The notes under the pieces were generated by a model, which had not been told where the DNA came from, did no database searches, and saw only the letters and a program-made list of their open reading frames with translations. From Roseovarius aestuariivivens (GTDB lineage: Bacteria > Pseudomonadota > Alphaproteobacteria > Rhodobacterales > Rhodobacteraceae), in the NCBI RefSeq assembly GCF_004761875.1, contig NZ_SJEY01000003.1:124001-188000 (forward strand): 64,000 nt of DNA, given 5' to 3'. The first letter of the stretch is position 1, and each line of letters begins with the position of its first letter. Positions 46,371-57,181 of the stretch are shown here, in pieces. A program made the position numbers and the translations under genes.

Positions 46371-47146
46371 AGTGGTAACACTTTCTGGTTATGCGCATGG
46401 ATCACTGTCAGCCCATGCATTGTCAGGTCATCCTCGATCACATCGAAGAGCAGGTCCCCCTGCGCGAAAAGCGGGGCAAGCCCGCCCGTTCCGATAATTT
46501 TCATCGGGGTTTCGTATTCCGTGCGGATCTTCTGGCAGATCCCGTTCACAAGTCCCACATAGCCCCAGAACACGCCCGATTGCATGCAGGCCACCGTATT
46601 CGTGCCGATCACCTTTTGCGGCTTTGTCACGTCCACATGCGGCAGGGCCGCTGCCGCCATGTGCAAGGCCTCCAGCGACAGGTTCACGCCGGGCGCGATC
46701 ACGCCACCGACATAAGCGCCGTCCTCGGCCACAACGTCGAATGTGGTCGCGGTGCCGAAATCCACAACGATCAGATTACCCCCGAAAAGGTCAAACGCCC
46801 CGGCCGTATTCACAAGCCGGTCCGGCCCCACCTGCGTACCGGCATCCACCCGCGGCGCAACAGGAAGCGCACAATCCGGCCTGCCAACCACCATCGGACG
46901 GCAGCCGAAAAACCTGTCCGCAAAGACGCGAAGATTGAATACGACGCGTGGCACGGTCGAGGAGATGATGACGTCGGTGATATTCGCGTCGATCCCGTAG
47001 TGCTTGATGAGGGTGGAAAACCACGTGAAATAGGCATCTGCCGTGCGGGCATGGTGGGTCGACGTGCGCAGCGTGCACAGGAAGGTCTTTCCGTCCCAGA
47101 TCGAGAAGACCGTATTGGTATTGCCGCAGTCGATCGCCAACAGCAT
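46367..47146 (-). CDS. coaX: Type III pantothenate kinase
   Basis: A 259-residue CoaX of the ASKHA fold: MLLAIDCGNTNTVFSIWDG is the N-terminal phosphate loop (with Asp), GPDRLVNTAGA near residue 107, DFGTATTFDVV near 128 and the second-half GTGGLAPLF. It phosphorylates pantothenate, the first step of coenzyme A synthesis, and is not inhibited by CoA in known members. It starts 18 bases after birA and overlaps rnj. Confidence 0.95.
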   Translation of the reverse strand: MLLAIDCGNTNTVFSIWDGKTFLCTLRTSTHHARTADAYFTWFSTLIKHYGIDANITDVIISSTVPRVVFNLRVFADRFFGCRPMVVGRPDCALPVAPRVDAGTQVGPDRLVNTAGAFDLFGGNLIVVDFGTATTFDVVAEDGAYVGGVIAPGVNLSLEALHMAAAALPHVDVTKPQKVIGTNTVACMQSGVFWGYVGLVNGICQKIRTEYETPMKIIGTGGLAPLFAQGDLLFDVIEDDLTMHGLTVIHAHNQKVLPL

Positions 47147-47164
47147 GAGCCCTGCCCTTTCAAG

Positions 47165-47917
47165 TCAGAAGAAAATATCGGCGGCGGGGATCGCATGCCG
47201 CATTTGCGCGGTTCTTAGAACAAGATTACCGGCTTCGTCCACCGTCTCGAAGACCCCGGTCAAACTCTCCCGCGTGGTCCGGGCAGTGATTTCCTGACCC
47301 AGCTTCGTGGCCCGGGCAAGCCAGGCCGCCCGAATGGGTCCAAATCCGTAGTGCACGAACCGGTGCTCACGGCGCGCATAAGCGGGCGCCAGCAGCTCGA
47401 GAAAGGCCATCGGGTCGATCCGAGTGCCGGTTCCCGACAGAAGCGAGGCCGGCGGCACAGCGTCGTCTTCGAGGCTTGTCTGATCCGGGGTGTCCCGCAG
47501 GTTGACACCGATCCCGATCGTAACAAAGCCGGCACCCTGGATAGACGCACCGCTTTCCAGAAGAATGCCCGCAACCTTCGCCCCGTTCAGCAGCACGTCG
47601 TTCGGCCATTTGAGCGTGAAGGCATCCGCCTGCCCCGTGGCCGCCTCAAACGCGTCGAAGAGCGCCAGCGACGCCACGAAGGAACGCAGCGCCCAGTCTT
47701 GCGGTCCCCCGCCGGGACGCATCACAAGGCTTGCCGCAAAATTGCCCACAGGGCTTGCCCAGGCACGTCCGCGCCGTCCGCGCGCCGCGGTCTGATGCAG
47801 CGCAAGAACCCATTCCGGGCCGGACAGCGTCGGTGCAAGACGCGCGGCTTCGGCATTGGTGCTGTCCACCTTTTCCAGCACGCGCCGCCCGTACCCTTCT
47901 GGCCACGGGTCCTTCAT
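47165..47917 (-). CDS. birA: Biotin--[acetyl-CoA-carboxylase] ligase
   Basis: A 250-residue biotin protein ligase. Catalytic motifs are DSTNAEA near residue 18, the biotinyl-AMP loop RGRRGRAWASPVGN near 47 (GRGRxGR type) and LKWPNDVLLNGAKVAGIL near 103. The N-terminal helix-turn-helix of E. coli BirA is missing, so it is a ligase only, not a repressor. ATG 47917 (MKDPWPEGYG) is preceded by AAAGG. A terminator lies between nuoN and birA. BioY, the biotin importer, is also in the window. Confidence 0.92.
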   Translation of the reverse strand: MKDPWPEGYGRRVLEKVDSTNAEAARLAPTLSGPEWVLALHQTAARGRRGRAWASPVGNFAASLVMRPGGGPQDWALRSFVASLALFDAFEAATGQADAFTLKWPNDVLLNGAKVAGILLESGASIQGAGFVTIGIGVNLRDTPDQTSLEDDAVPPASLLSGTGTRIDPMAFLELLAPAYARREHRFVHYGFGPIRAAWLARATKLGQEITARTTRESLTGVFETVDEAGNLVLRTAQMRHAIPAADIFF

Positions 47918-47949
47918 GAGACCTTTAACGCGCCCGCCCGGGCCATTCC

Positions 47950-47979
47950 AAAACAAAGCGACGCGCCCGAAGGCGCGTC
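47950..47979 (-). terminator. UUCG-loop intrinsic terminator after nuoN
   Basis: On the minus strand GACGCGCC-TTCG-GGCGCGTC forms a perfect 8-bp stem with a stable UUCG loop, followed by GCTTTGTTTT. It lies 25 bases after the nuoN stop and 42 bases before birA, so it marks the end of the nuo transcript, at least partly. Confidence 0.85.
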
Positions 47980-48004
47980 CGTTCTCGTTTCCAGGGATAT
48001 CAGG

Positions 48005-49438
48005 TCAGTTGACAAGCGTTGCCGCCGCGGCCTGTGCCATCCCCTCGACACCGAACATGTTGATGATGCCAAGAAGCATGATCGCGGCCGAGGCCATCAG
48101 AAAGCCCCATTGTACCGGCGACCGGCCAGTTTCCAGCGGTTCGCGCTCTTCGCCGAAATACATGTAGTAGACGATGCGCAGATAGTAAAAGGCGCCGATG
48201 ACCGAGGCGATGACGCCGGCCACGGCCAGCCAGGCCAACCCGCCCTCATAGGCTGCGCGCAAGACGTAAAGCTTGCCGAAAAAGCCCAGAAGCGGCGGCA
48301 CGCCCGCCAGGCTGAACAGCAGGATCAGCATGGCCAGCGCCCGGCCCGGATGCGCACGTGAATACATGTTGAGGCTCATGATGTCCGTCACAGGCCGGTT
48401 GTCGCGTTCCATTGAGAGAATAAAGGCAAACGTGCCGACGTTCATGGTGACGTAAATCGCCATATAGATCAGCATCGCCTGCACACCGAAGACCGTACCG
48501 GACGCAAGGCCCATCAGCGCATAGCCCATATGGGCGATGGAAGAATACGCCATCAGCCGTTTGATATCGGTCTGTCCGATGGCCGCAATGGCACCAAGGA
48601 ACATCGACAGAAGCGACAGCACGGCAATCACCTGCTGCCAGTCCGTGACGATGCCGCCATAGGCATCATGCACCACGCGGGCGAAAAGCCCCATCGCGGC
48701 GACCTTGGGCGCGGTGGCGAAAAAGGCGGTAATCGGCGTCGGGGCGCCCTCGTAGACATCCGGCGTCCACATGTGGAATGGTACGGCGGACACTTTGAAG
48801 GCCAGACCGGCCAGAACGAAGACAAGACCAATCAGCAGGCCAAGCGGCGCGCGGCCGTCCGCAGCCTCGATGATCCCGGAAAAGAGGGTCGTGCCCGCGT
48901 AGCCATAGGTCAGCGAGGCACCATAAAGCAAAAGCCCTGAACTCAGCGCGCCAAGCACGAAATACTTCAGGCCCGCCTCGGTCGATTTCACGCTGTCCCG
49001 CCGTAGTGAGGCCACGACGTAAAGCGCCAGCGACTGAAGCTCGAGGCCCATGTAAAGCGCCATGAGATCGCCTGCGCTGACCATCATCATCATGCCCACG
49101 GCAGAGAGCGCGATCAGCAATGGGTATTCGAACCGCAGCAAGTCCCGCCGCGCCATGTATTCCTGCCCCATGACCAGCACGGCCGCAGCCGATAGAAGGA
49201 TGGTCACCTTGGCAAAGCGCGCAAAGCCGTCATCGTTGAACATGCCGTCAAAGGCCGTACGGGTGCCCTCGCCCGTCGTGCCGATCCAAAGGGCGAGCGC
49301 GGTCATAAGACCCGCCGTCAGCCACACCAGCATGCCCGCCATTCGGTCCTGCCCGGTATAGGCCGCCCCAAGAAGCGCCGCGAGCGCATAGAACGACAGC
49401 ACGATCTCCGGCAGGATTACAGTCAGATCAGCCTGCAT
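48005..49438 (-). CDS. nuoN: NADH-quinone oxidoreductase subunit N
   Basis: A 477-residue antiporter-like membrane subunit of complex I with about 14 helices. The core reads [15 protein letters not shown] near residue 120 and [19 protein letters not shown] near 300, with the lysines and glutamates that serve proton transfer. It is the last nuo gene, 12 bases after nuoM, and a terminator follows. Confidence 0.96.
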   Translation of the reverse strand: MQADLTVILPEIVLSFYALAALLGAAYTGQDRMAGMLVWLTAGLMTALALWIGTTGEGTRTAFDGMFNDDGFARFAKVTILLSAAAVLVMGQEYMARRDLLRFEYPLLIALSAVGMMMMVSAGDLMALYMGLELQSLALYVVASLRRDSVKSTEAGLKYFVLGALSSGLLLYGASLTYGYAGTTLFSGIIEAADGRAPLGLLIGLVFVLAGLAFKVSAVPFHMWTPDVYEGAPTPITAFFATAPKVAAMGLFARVVHDAYGGIVTDWQQVIAVLSLLSMFLGAIAAIGQTDIKRLMAYSSIAHMGYALMGLASGTVFGVQAMLIYMAIYVTMNVGTFAFILSMERDNRPVTDIMSLNMYSRAHPGRALAMLILLFSLAGVPPLLGFFGKLYVLRAAYEGGLAWLAVAGVIASVIGAFYYLRIVYYMYFGEEREPLETGRSPVQWGFLMASAAIMLLGIINMFGVEGMAQAAAATLVN

Positions 49439-49450
49439 GATAAGTCTCCG

Positions 49451-50998
49451 TCATTGCGATGCCGCGGCGAATTTGGACGCGGTCGCCGCTTCGGCCAGGG
49501 CCGTGTCGTAATTGGCAATCAGCGCCTCGACCGAAGGGCCGATTATGTCAGTCACAAGGCTGGGATAGACGCCCAGAAGCAGGGTCATCGCCACGAGAGG
49601 GGCAAAGATGGCCTTTTCCCGCTGCGTCATGTCCGTGATCGATTTCAGGCTTTCCTTGATCAGGTCGCCCATCACCACCCGGCGATAGAGCCAAAGCGCA
49701 TAAGCCGCCGACAGGATGACCCCCGTTGTGGCCACGACCGCAACCCAGGTGTTCACCTGGAACACGCCCATCAGCGTCAGAAATTCGCCGACGAAGCCGG
49801 AGGTGCCCGGCAAGCCCACATTAGCCATCGTGAAGAGCATGAAGATGAGCGCATAGGCCGGCATCCGGTTCACCAATCCACCATAGGCATCGATCTCGCG
49901 CGTGTGCATGCGGTCATAGATCACGCCTACACAGAGGAAGAGCGCACCCGAGATGAAGCCGTGGCTCAGCATCTGGAAGATCGCGCCGTCGATCCCCTGC
50001 TGATTGGCCGCGAAAATCCCCATCGTCACGTAGCCCATATGCGCGACGGACGAATAGGCGATAAGCTTCTTCATGTCCTCCTGCGCCAGCGCCACGAGCG
50101 AGGTGTAGACAATGGCGATGGCCGACATCCAAAGGACCAGCGGCGTCAGCACGTCCGCGCCCACCGGGAACATCGGCAGGCTGAAGCGCAGGAACCCGTA
50201 GCCGCCCATTTTCAAGAGGATCGCCGCCAGAACCACCGAGCCTGCCGTCGGCGCCTGAACGTGGGCGTCGGGCAGCCAGGTATGCACCGGCCACATCGGC
50301 ATCTTCACCGCGAAGCTGGCGAAGAAGGCGATGAACATGAGCGTCTGCATGCCGCCCACGATCTGGATGCCCAGCAGCGAGAAAGTCTCGGACCCGAACT
50401 CGTGCCGCATGAGCGTGGGAATATCGGTGGTGCCCGCCTCGGCGAACATCGCCACCATCGCGACCAGCATCAGGACCGAGCCGAGGAAGGTGTAGAGGAA
50501 AAACTTGAACGACGCATAGATCCGCGCCTTGCCGCCCCAGATCCCGATGATCAGGAACATCGGGATCAGCCCCGCCTCGAAGAACAGGTAGAAGAGCACG
50601 AGGTCGAGCGCCACGAAGACCCCGATCATCAATGTTTCGAGGATCAGGAAGGCGATCATGTATTCCTTGACGCGCACCGTCACGTTCCAGGACGCAGCGA
50701 TGGTCAAAGGCATGATAAAGGTGGTCAGCATGACAAAGAGAACGCTGATCCCGTCGACGCCGACTTTGTACTGCAGCCCCAGAAGCCAATCACGCTCTTC
50801 GACGAATTGAAAGCCCGTGTCCTTGGGGTTGAAATCCCAAAGGATGAACAGCGACACGAGGAACGTGAGTGACGTGGCGATCAGGGCCACCCACTTGGCA
50901 TTGCGCTGCGCCGTCTCGTCCTCACCGCGCAGGAAGATGGCCAGAATGGCCGCCGCAATGGCGGGGATGAACGTGGTAATGGAAAGCAGGTTATCCAT
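49451..50998 (-). CDS. nuoM: NADH-quinone oxidoreductase subunit M
   Basis: A 515-residue antiporter-like subunit. [19 protein letters not shown] near residue 132 carries the conserved Glu, [16 protein letters not shown] near 235 and [17 protein letters not shown] near 316 are diagnostic. It pumps protons in the membrane arm. It overlaps the nuoL stop by one base (TAATG). Confidence 0.97.
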   Translation of the reverse strand: MDNLLSITTFIPAIAAAILAIFLRGEDETAQRNAKWVALIATSLTFLVSLFILWDFNPKDTGFQFVEERDWLLGLQYKVGVDGISVLFVMLTTFIMPLTIAASWNVTVRVKEYMIAFLILETLMIGVFVALDLVLFYLFFEAGLIPMFLIIGIWGGKARIYASFKFFLYTFLGSVLMLVAMVAMFAEAGTTDIPTLMRHEFGSETFSLLGIQIVGGMQTLMFIAFFASFAVKMPMWPVHTWLPDAHVQAPTAGSVVLAAILLKMGGYGFLRFSLPMFPVGADVLTPLVLWMSAIAIVYTSLVALAQEDMKKLIAYSSVAHMGYVTMGIFAANQQGIDGAIFQMLSHGFISGALFLCVGVIYDRMHTREIDAYGGLVNRMPAYALIFMLFTMANVGLPGTSGFVGEFLTLMGVFQVNTWVAVVATTGVILSAAYALWLYRRVVMGDLIKESLKSITDMTQREKAIFAPLVAMTLLLGVYPSLVTDIIGPSVEALIANYDTALAEAATASKFAAASQ

Positions 50999-53070
50999 TA
51001 TTCAGCCCCCCCGATAAACGTCATCCATGTTACCAGAACCGCGATCCCGATCACCATGGCGAAAGCATAGGTAAAGATGTAGCCCGACTGCGCGCGGCCC
51101 GCGAGGCGCGTGAAGAAGGGAATGATCCCCATCGCCAGTCCGTTGATCGACCCGTCGATCACGTTGCCGTCGCCTTTCTTCCAAAGCAGGCCGCCAAGCG
51201 CCTTCGCCGGGCGCACGAACAGGAAGTCGTAGATCTCATCGAAATACCACTTGTTGAGCAGGAAGAGATAAAGAGGCCGCTGGTTCTCTGCCAGGCGCCG
51301 CGGGACGGTCGGATCGAGGATATAGAACCAGATCGCGGTGATCAGGCCGATGACCATGGCGATAAAGGGCGAAAGCTTGACCCATGTCGGCACGTAATGC
51401 GCCTCGTGCAGGATCGTGTTCTCGGGCGCGATATAAATCGCCGCATCGCCCGGCGCGCTTTCCATGACGTAATGTAGTTCCGACGCCTTGGGGCTACGCT
51501 CGGCCACCGCCTCGACCAGCTCGGCCGGCGGCTCACCGTATTTACCGCCAAAGAACTTCACCACCTCGTTGGTCTTGCCGAAGAAGCTGCCATACCAGAT
51601 CGCCCCGGCAAAGACCGCACCCAGGGCCAGAACGCCCAAGGGTATCAACATCACCTTGGGGCTTTCATGCGCGTGTTCATGCGTGTGCTTGTCGCCGCGC
51701 GGGTCGCCCCAGAATGTCAGGAACATCAATCGCCAGCTGTAAAAGCTGGTGAACAGCGCGGCGATGACCAGCGCCCAGAAGGCAAAGCCGCCCGACGTGG
51801 CCGCATAGGCGCTCTCGATCACGGCGTCTTTCGAGGCAAAGCCCGCGAAACCAATCCAGCCGGTAAGCGGGATACCCACACCGGTAATGGCCAGCGTGCC
51901 GATCAGCATGGCATAGAACGTGTAGGGCATCTTCTTGCGAAGGCCGCCATAATTACGCATGTCCTGCTCGTGGTGCATGCCGTGAATGACCGAGCCTGCG
52001 CCGAGAAAGAGCATCGCCTTGAAGAAGGCATGCGTGAAAAGATGGAACATCGCGACCGAGTAAACGCCGACACCGGCCGCCACGAACATGTAGCCGAGCT
52101 GCGAGCAGGTCGAATAGGCGATAACGCGCTTGATGTCATTCTGCACAAGGCCCACGGTCGCCGCGAAAAAAGCGGTCGCCGCGCCAAGGAAAGTCACGAA
52201 GGCCATCGCTTCGGGTGCGAATTCCATGATGGGCGACATCCGGCAGACAAGGAACACGCCTGCCGTCACCATGGTCGCGGCGTGGATCAGCGCCGACACC
52301 GGCGTCGGACCTTCCATCGCGTCCGGCAACCAGGTGTGCAGGAATAGCTGCGCCGACTTGCCCATCGCGCCGACGAAAAGAAGGAAGGCGATCAGGTTGG
52401 CGGCGTTCCACTCCGTCCACAGAAAGGTCAGCTGGGTCTGAGCCAGTTCGGGGGCGGCGGCGAACACATCGTCGAACTTGATGGAGTCGACGAGGAAATA
52501 GAGCGCAAAAATCCCCAGCGCGAAGCCGAAATCACCCACGCGGTTGACGACGAATGCCTTGATCGCCGCGCCATTGGCCGACGGTTTGCGGAAATAGAAC
52601 CCGATCAGCAGGTACGAGGCGAGGCCCACGCCCTCCCAGCCGAAGAACATCTGCGCAAGGTTGTCTGCGGTCACCAGCATCAGCATCGCGAAGGTGAAGA
52701 ACGACAGGTATGCAAAGAACCGCGGGCGATAGCTCTCGTCCTCACGGAAATTCTCGTCATGGGCCATGTAGCCCATGGAATAGAGATGAACCAATGCGGA
52801 GACGGTGGTGATCACGATCAGCATGATCGCGGTCAGCCGGTCGAGCCGGATCGACCACGCAGTGTCGAGCGTGCCGGACCGGATCCAGTCGAGGACGTGG
52901 ATCTGCTCTGTCGTGCCGTCAAAGCCCAGAAAGACAATCCAGCTCAGCAGGGCCGACAGGAACAGAAGGCCCGTTGTAACCCACTGTGCCCCGGTATCGC
53001 CGATGATGCGCCACCCGAAGCCCGCGATCAGGGCGCCCACCAGCGGGGCAAAGAGAATGATCTGCTCCAT
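50998..53070 (-). CDS. nuoL: NADH-quinone oxidoreductase subunit L
   Basis: A 690-residue distal antiporter-like subunit with about 16 helices, including the long lateral helix at the C-terminus. Motifs: [18 protein letters not shown] near residue 140, [29 protein letters not shown] (only [11 protein letters not shown] matters) near 246 and [18 protein letters not shown] near 332. A His-rich loop (HTHEHAHE near residue 475) is present. It starts 4 bases after nuoK. Confidence 0.97.
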   Translation of the reverse strand: MEQIILFAPLVGALIAGFGWRIIGDTGAQWVTTGLLFLSALLSWIVFLGFDGTTEQIHVLDWIRSGTLDTAWSIRLDRLTAIMLIVITTVSALVHLYSMGYMAHDENFREDESYRPRFFAYLSFFTFAMLMLVTADNLAQMFFGWEGVGLASYLLIGFYFRKPSANGAAIKAFVVNRVGDFGFALGIFALYFLVDSIKFDDVFAAAPELAQTQLTFLWTEWNAANLIAFLLFVGAMGKSAQLFLHTWLPDAMEGPTPVSALIHAATMVTAGVFLVCRMSPIMEFAPEAMAFVTFLGAATAFFAATVGLVQNDIKRVIAYSTCSQLGYMFVAAGVGVYSVAMFHLFTHAFFKAMLFLGAGSVIHGMHHEQDMRNYGGLRKKMPYTFYAMLIGTLAITGVGIPLTGWIGFAGFASKDAVIESAYAATSGGFAFWALVIAALFTSFYSWRLMFLTFWGDPRGDKHTHEHAHESPKVMLIPLGVLALGAVFAGAIWYGSFFGKTNEVVKFFGGKYGEPPAELVEAVAERSPKASELHYVMESAPGDAAIYIAPENTILHEAHYVPTWVKLSPFIAMVIGLITAIWFYILDPTVPRRLAENQRPLYLFLLNKWYFDEIYDFLFVRPAKALGGLLWKKGDGNVIDGSINGLAMGIIPFFTRLAGRAQSGYIFTYAFAMVIGIAVLVTWMTFIGGAE

Positions 53071-53074
53071 CGGC

Positions 53075-53380
53075 TCAGCCTTTCATCACGTTGACGTCTT
53101 CCACGGCGATCGTGCCGCGGTTCCGGAAGAAGCAGACGAGGATCGCAAGGCCGATCGCGGCCTCGGCGGCGGCCACGGTCAGCACGAAAAGCGTGAAGAC
53201 CTGTCCGACCATGTCGCCCAGATGGGCCGAAAACGCGACAAGATTGATATTGACCGACAAGAGCATCAGTTCGATCGACATCAGCAGGATGATGACGTTC
53301 TTTCGGTTCAGGAAGAGTCCGAAAATACCAATGACGAAAAGCACCGCCGCCACCGTCAGGTAATGTTCCAATCCAATCAT
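53075..53380 (-). CDS. nuoK: NADH-quinone oxidoreductase subunit K
   Basis: A 101-residue subunit with three helices and two membrane Glu residues ([29 protein letters not shown]), both needed for proton transfer. ATG 53380 (MIGLEHYL) is chosen because it follows AGGGA and matches the usual length; an in-frame GTG lies at 53392. It starts 57 bases after nuoJ. Confidence 0.96.
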   Translation of the reverse strand: MIGLEHYLTVAAVLFVIGIFGLFLNRKNVIILLMSIELMLLSVNINLVAFSAHLGDMVGQVFTLFVLTVAAAEAAIGLAILVCFFRNRGTIAVEDVNVMKG

Positions 53381-53437
53381 GTCGTCCCTCACATCCCCGT
53401 GTCGTTTTGTATCGCCGGGTGTTTCAAAGTCCCGGGA

Positions 53438-54046
53438 TCAGAGCCCCTGTCCCGGGCGTACATCCTTGAGTTCCATCGCCTTGGCCGGGTCGCGGTACAT
53501 TTGCGCCAGCACGTCCTGCCGTTTCACGTCCGAGCGGTGGCGCAGGGTCAGGACGATTGCCCCGATCATCGCCACCAGCAGGATCAAACCCGCCAACTGG
53601 AAAAGGATGAAATACTTGTCGTAGAGCAGCATCCCGAGCGCCTTGGTGTTTTCCACGCCCTCGGGTGTCACCGCCGCGCGCGCGCCCTCTGCCCCGTCGG
53701 CCATGTGCCAGTTGCCGAAAGCAAGGCCAAACTGCATCAGCAGAATGATCCCGATCAGCAGCGCCAGCGGCATGTATTTCGCCATCTCTGCCTTCAACTC
53801 GGCAAAATCGACGTCCAGCATCATGACGACGAAAAGAAACAGCACCGCCACCGCGCCCACATAGACGATGATCAATAGCATCGCCACGAACTCGGCCCCC
53901 AACAGCACGAAGAGGCCGGCCGCGCTGATGAAGGAAAGGATGAGCCACAGCACCGAGTGCACAGGATTACGGCTGATCACCGTCAGAAGACCGCCGGTCA
54001 GCAAGGAGATCGCGAAAAGGTAAAAGGAAATCGCGGCAACGGTCAT
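53438..54046 (-). CDS. nuoJ: NADH-quinone oxidoreductase subunit J
   Basis: A 202-residue subunit with five helices. The third helix ([25 protein letters not shown]; key residues YVGAVAVLF) is the conserved pi-bulge region. The ATG overlaps the stop of the inserted carboxymuconolactone-decarboxylase-family gene by four bases. Confidence 0.96.
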   Translation of the reverse strand: MTVAAISFYLFAISLLTGGLLTVISRNPVHSVLWLILSFISAAGLFVLLGAEFVAMLLIIVYVGAVAVLFLFVVMMLDVDFAELKAEMAKYMPLALLIGIILLMQFGLAFGNWHMADGAEGARAAVTPEGVENTKALGMLLYDKYFILFQLAGLILLVAMIGAIVLTLRHRSDVKRQDVLAQMYRDPAKAMELKDVRPGQGL

Positions 54047-54456
54047 GACGTTTCATCCTTGTCCTGTTCTTCGTCCAGAACCTCGCGGGCGAATTCCATC
54101 GCCCGGTTCATCGACGGGATGCCCGCAAAGACCGACATCATCGCGATGGTCTCGGCGATCTCGTCCTTTGTGGCCCCGGCCTCGAGCGCATGGCGCACCG
54201 TCAGGCGCATCTGCGTATCGCTCTGCGCCCCCAACATCGTCAGACCCGCCAGCGTGATCAGCAGCCGCGTCTTGGCATCCAGCCCGTCCTTGTTCAACCC
54301 CTTGCCAAAGGACATTTCCATGAATTCCTTGGGCATGGTCGGCCAAAGCTGCTCGAACCCCTTGGGCGAAAAGGATTCCAACGCCGGGTTCATGGACTTG
54401 GCCATCTCCTGCGCTTGCTTCATCCAAAGCTCGAAGGGGTTGCTGATATCGCTCAT
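54043..54456 (-). CDS. Carboxymuconolactone decarboxylase family protein inside the nuo operon
   Basis: A 137-residue AhpD/CMD-fold protein: [18 protein letters not shown] near residue 58, [19 protein letters not shown] near 89. The CxxC of AhpD-type reductases is missing and no cysteine is present at all, so a thiol-based peroxidase role is unlikely. It overlaps nuoI and nuoJ by four bases each, so it is made together with complex I subunits. Its role there is unknown. The fold and context suggest an assembly or accessory role, or a separate enzyme that travels with the operon. Confidence 0.85.
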   Translation of the reverse strand: MSDISNPFELWMKQAQEMAKSMNPALESFSPKGFEQLWPTMPKEFMEMSFGKGLNKDGLDAKTRLLITLAGLTMLGAQSDTQMRLTVRHALEAGATKDEIAETIAMMSVFAGIPSMNRAMEFAREVLDEEQDKDETS

Positions 54457-54947
54457 CTGTAGGGCGCATCCATTTCAAGGTTACGGGCGATCTCGGCTTC
54501 CCACCGCTCACCGTTCTCCAGCAGTTTCTGCTTGTCGTAGAACAGTTCTTCGCGGGTTTCGGTGGCAAACTCGAAATTGGGGCCTTCGACGATGGCATCG
54601 ACCGGGCAGGCCTCCTGGCAGAACCCGCAATAAATGCACTTGGTCATGTCGATGTCATAGCGCGTCGTGCGGCGGCTGCCGTCATCGCGCGGCTCGGCGT
54701 CGATGGTGATCGCCTGAGCGGGGCAAATCGCCTCGCACAGCTTGCAGGCGATGCAGCGCTCTTCGCCGTTTGGATAGCGGCGCAGCGCATGCTCGCCGCG
54801 AAACCGCGGGCTCAGCGGGCCTTTTTCGTGCGGGTAGTTCAAGGTGGCCTTGGGCGCAAAGAAGTACTTCAGACCCAGTTTGAGACCGTGGAATACATCC
54901 TTGAGCAGGAAATACCCCGCGGCGCGATTGTAATCTATATTCGCCAT
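54453..54947 (-). CDS. nuoI: NADH-quinone oxidoreductase subunit I
   Basis: A 164-residue peripheral subunit with two 4Fe-4S clusters (N6a and N6b): [15 protein letters not shown] near residue 63 and [15 protein letters not shown] near 102. It passes electrons toward the quinone. ATG 54947 (MANIDYNRA) is chosen; an ATG at 54974 upstream would add nine residues. It follows the inserted methyltransferase gene by 7 bases and overlaps the CMD-family gene. Confidence 0.97.
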   Translation of the reverse strand: MANIDYNRAAGYFLLKDVFHGLKLGLKYFFAPKATLNYPHEKGPLSPRFRGEHALRRYPNGEERCIACKLCEAICPAQAITIDAEPRDDGSRRTTRYDIDMTKCIYCGFCQEACPVDAIVEGPNFEFATETREELFYDKQKLLENGERWEAEIARNLEMDAPYR

Positions 54948-54954
54948 CGGACTG

Positions 54955-55722
54955 TCAGCTCCTTGCGTCATCAAAGCGGGTCACACCCGCCTTTTCGTAC
55001 CCTTGCCAGGTCGCCTCGTAATCGCTCTGCAGGGCGAAATCGGGCAGATGAGACTCGGGTGTCTTTTCCACTTCGTAATACAGATACGTCCGGCCCGGCC
55101 CGATCTTGTTCTTCAGGCGCAGCCTGTGACCTGTCTCGGCGGGATCTTCGAAATTGACGTGCTTGAATCCCGCATCCGGTTCGACCGGGATCGCACGGCA
55201 ATCGATCACGTTGCAATTGCACGCCCGGCCCCAGAAGGTCCAGACAAGCTCGGGATTGAACTGGTACATGCCATGCCCGTACCACCCGTTCAGCCCGTTG
55301 ACCGAAATGAACCGCCCGCCGGGCTTGAGCATCCGGAACACGCCTTCCAAGGCGACAGGCACATTGAACACATGCTCGATCGTGCCTCCGTCGAAAATCA
55401 GGTCGAACTGGTTTTCCAGATCCGCGTCCGGCAGCTTGTTGAGGTCATGGATCAGCGTGGCGCCTTCGTAGGCGGAGAAATCCATCGACTCCATCCCGTG
55501 AAAGCCCAGCGTCTCGAACAGCGTTTCGGAAAAGCCGTCATCCTGCAGAAGGTCGGGACGCTTTTCCTCGTAGCCATAGGCGCGCAAAGCCTTGCGATAA
55601 AGCTTGCGATAGCGGGTCTGGTACTGAAAGCCCTGCCGACCCAGCATCACCTTTCGCCCCTCCGGCTTGAAGCGCGAGGATAATTCCACGAGCCTCTCGA
55701 AGACGACGTAGTCGACCGCCAT
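54955..55722 (-). CDS. Class I SAM methyltransferase-like protein inside the nuo operon
   Basis: A 255-residue protein. A methyltransferase core is suggested by [19 protein letters not shown] near residue 105 and [15 protein letters not shown] near 126; the canonical glycine-rich SAM motif I is weak (GATLIHDLN). The C-terminal third is rich in aromatic and charged residues. It sits 4 bases after nuoH and 7 bases before nuoI. Complex I assembly factors in mitochondria include a methyltransferase (NDUFAF5, NDUFAF7), but I cannot show homology. ATG 55722 ([11 protein letters not shown]) is chosen; 55782 is an alternative overlapping nuoH. Confidence 0.75.
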   Translation of the reverse strand: MAVDYVVFERLVELSSRFKPEGRKVMLGRQGFQYQTRYRKLYRKALRAYGYEEKRPDLLQDDGFSETLFETLGFHGMESMDFSAYEGATLIHDLNKLPDADLENQFDLIFDGGTIEHVFNVPVALEGVFRMLKPGGRFISVNGLNGWYGHGMYQFNPELVWTFWGRACNCNVIDCRAIPVEPDAGFKHVNFEDPAETGHRLRLKNKIGPGRTYLYYEVEKTPESHLPDFALQSDYEATWQGYEKAGVTRFDDARS

Positions 55723-55726
55723 CCGC

Positions 55727-56764
55727 TCAGCCCCCCATCGCGTAACGAGCCCAGAAGGCGCCGAAAACTTCGAATTTCGCAAGGAACGAGACGATCACGA
55801 CCCAAGCCAGCGACAGCGGCAGGAACACCTTCCAGCCGATCCGCATCAGCTGGTCATAGCGGTAGCGCGGGGTCACGGCCTTCACCATCGCGAAGAGGAA
55901 GAAGAAGAAGGCCATCTTGGCAATCATCCAAAGCACGCCGTCCGGCAGGCCCGGGATCGGCGACAGCCAGCCGCCGAAGAACAGCAGCGACGTCAACGCG
56001 CACATCAGGAAGATCGCGATATACTCACCTGCCATGAACAGCAGGAACGGGGTCGAGGAATATTCCACCTGATATCCCGCCACCAGTTCGGATTCCGCTT
56101 CGGGCAGGTCGAAGGGCGGGCGGTTGGTTTCCGCGAGCGCCGAGATGAAGAACAGGAAGACCATCGGCAGATGCGGCAGCCAGTACCAGCCGAAAAAGCC
56201 GTAAGCGGTGTCCTGAGCCGCCACGATGGACCCGAAATTCAGCGATCCGGTCGAGATGATCACGCCGATGATGATGAGGCCAATGGAGACCTCGTAGGAA
56301 ATCATCTGCGCCGCCGACCGCAGCGACCCGAGGAACGGGTATTTCGAGTTCGACGCCCAGCCGCCCATGATCACGCCATAGACCTCGAGCGAGGAGACCG
56401 CGAAGACGAACAGCACGGCCACATTGATATCCGAAAGCACCCAGCCCTCGTTCATCGGGATCACGGCCCAGGCCAGAACGGCCAGCACGAACGACGTCAA
56501 AGGGGCAAGCATGAACACGGCCCGGTCCGCACCCGCCGGCACCACGACCTCTTTCACAACGTATTTCAACGCGTCCGCCACCGTCTGCAGAAGACCGTAA
56601 ACTCCGACGACATTGGGGCCGCGCCGCATCTGAACCGCCGCCCAGATCTTGCGGTCGCCGTAAACGAGGAACAGCAGCGACACCATGACGAAGCCGACCA
56701 CCGCAAGGCATTGCGCCACGATGATCACCAGCGTTCCCAGCGGTGTCGTCAAGAATTCTGCCAT
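55727..56764 (-). CDS. nuoH: NADH-quinone oxidoreductase subunit H
   Basis: A 345-residue quinone-site membrane subunit with about eight helices. Markers are [14 protein letters not shown] near residue 42, [29 protein letters not shown] (key residues [12 protein letters not shown]) near 131, and [26 protein letters not shown] (key residues [11 protein letters not shown]) near 213, the loop that lines the quinone tunnel. It lies 12 bases after the lipoprotein gene. Confidence 0.97.
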   Translation of the reverse strand: MAEFLTTPLGTLVIIVAQCLAVVGFVMVSLLFLVYGDRKIWAAVQMRRGPNVVGVYGLLQTVADALKYVVKEVVVPAGADRAVFMLAPLTSFVLAVLAWAVIPMNEGWVLSDINVAVLFVFAVSSLEVYGVIMGGWASNSKYPFLGSLRSAAQMISYEVSIGLIIIGVIISTGSLNFGSIVAAQDTAYGFFGWYWLPHLPMVFLFFISALAETNRPPFDLPEAESELVAGYQVEYSSTPFLLFMAGEYIAIFLMCALTSLLFFGGWLSPIPGLPDGVLWMIAKMAFFFFLFAMVKAVTPRYRYDQLMRIGWKVFLPLSLAWVVIVSFLAKFEVFGAFWARYAMGG

Positions 56765-56776
56765 GGCTTTAGCCCC

Positions 56777-57181
56777 TCACACCATCGGTATGTCGTTTTC
56801 CGCACAGTCTGCGGCGATGATTTCCGCGTCGAGCGTCCTGATCCCGTCAGGCAGCGCCGCCGAGATCGTATAAACCGCATCCCCGGTCCAGATGCCACCC
56901 TCTTCGGCCACATTCGTCCGCACATGGCGCGCAAATCCGTAGCCGCGGATCAGCGTGTACTGCGATGCCGCGCAATCTGCGTAGCGCGCGACGTCCTGAG
57001 CCGAGCGCGCGCCGACCATCGTGACCTGGAAATTCACAAGATCGCCGTCCAGAAGGCGCGTCTCGATTCCCCGGTATTCGGGCGCAAACGCGATATCGTC
57101 CGACGCCACCGGTTCGGCGCAGGCCGCAAGCCCCGTCAGACCGGCAAACGCCAGCGCCGTTATGGGCGTGGCGCTTTGCAT
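56777..57181 (-). CDS. Small lipoprotein between nuoG and nuoH
   Basis: A 134-residue lipoprotein: signal peptide and lipobox LTGLAAC near residue 20 ([21 protein letters not shown]), then a small periplasmic domain with three further cysteines (DCAAS, ADCAEN) and VGARSAQDVARYADC. ATG 57181 overlaps the nuoG stop by one base. No family is recognised; the position in a complex I operon matches the accessory 'URF' genes of related bacteria. Confidence 0.7.
   Translation of the reverse strand: MQSATPITALAFAGLTGLAACAEPVASDDIAFAPEYRGIETRLLDGDLVNFQVTMVGARSAQDVARYADCAASQYTLIRGYGFARHVRTNVAEEGGIWTGDAVYTISAALPDGIRTLDAEIIAADCAENDIPMV

Noticed and set aside
49454-50872. 472-codon plus-strand frame opposite nuoM
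   Set aside because: His/Arg/Asp-rich antisense shadow of a hydrophobic subunit; no independent evidence.
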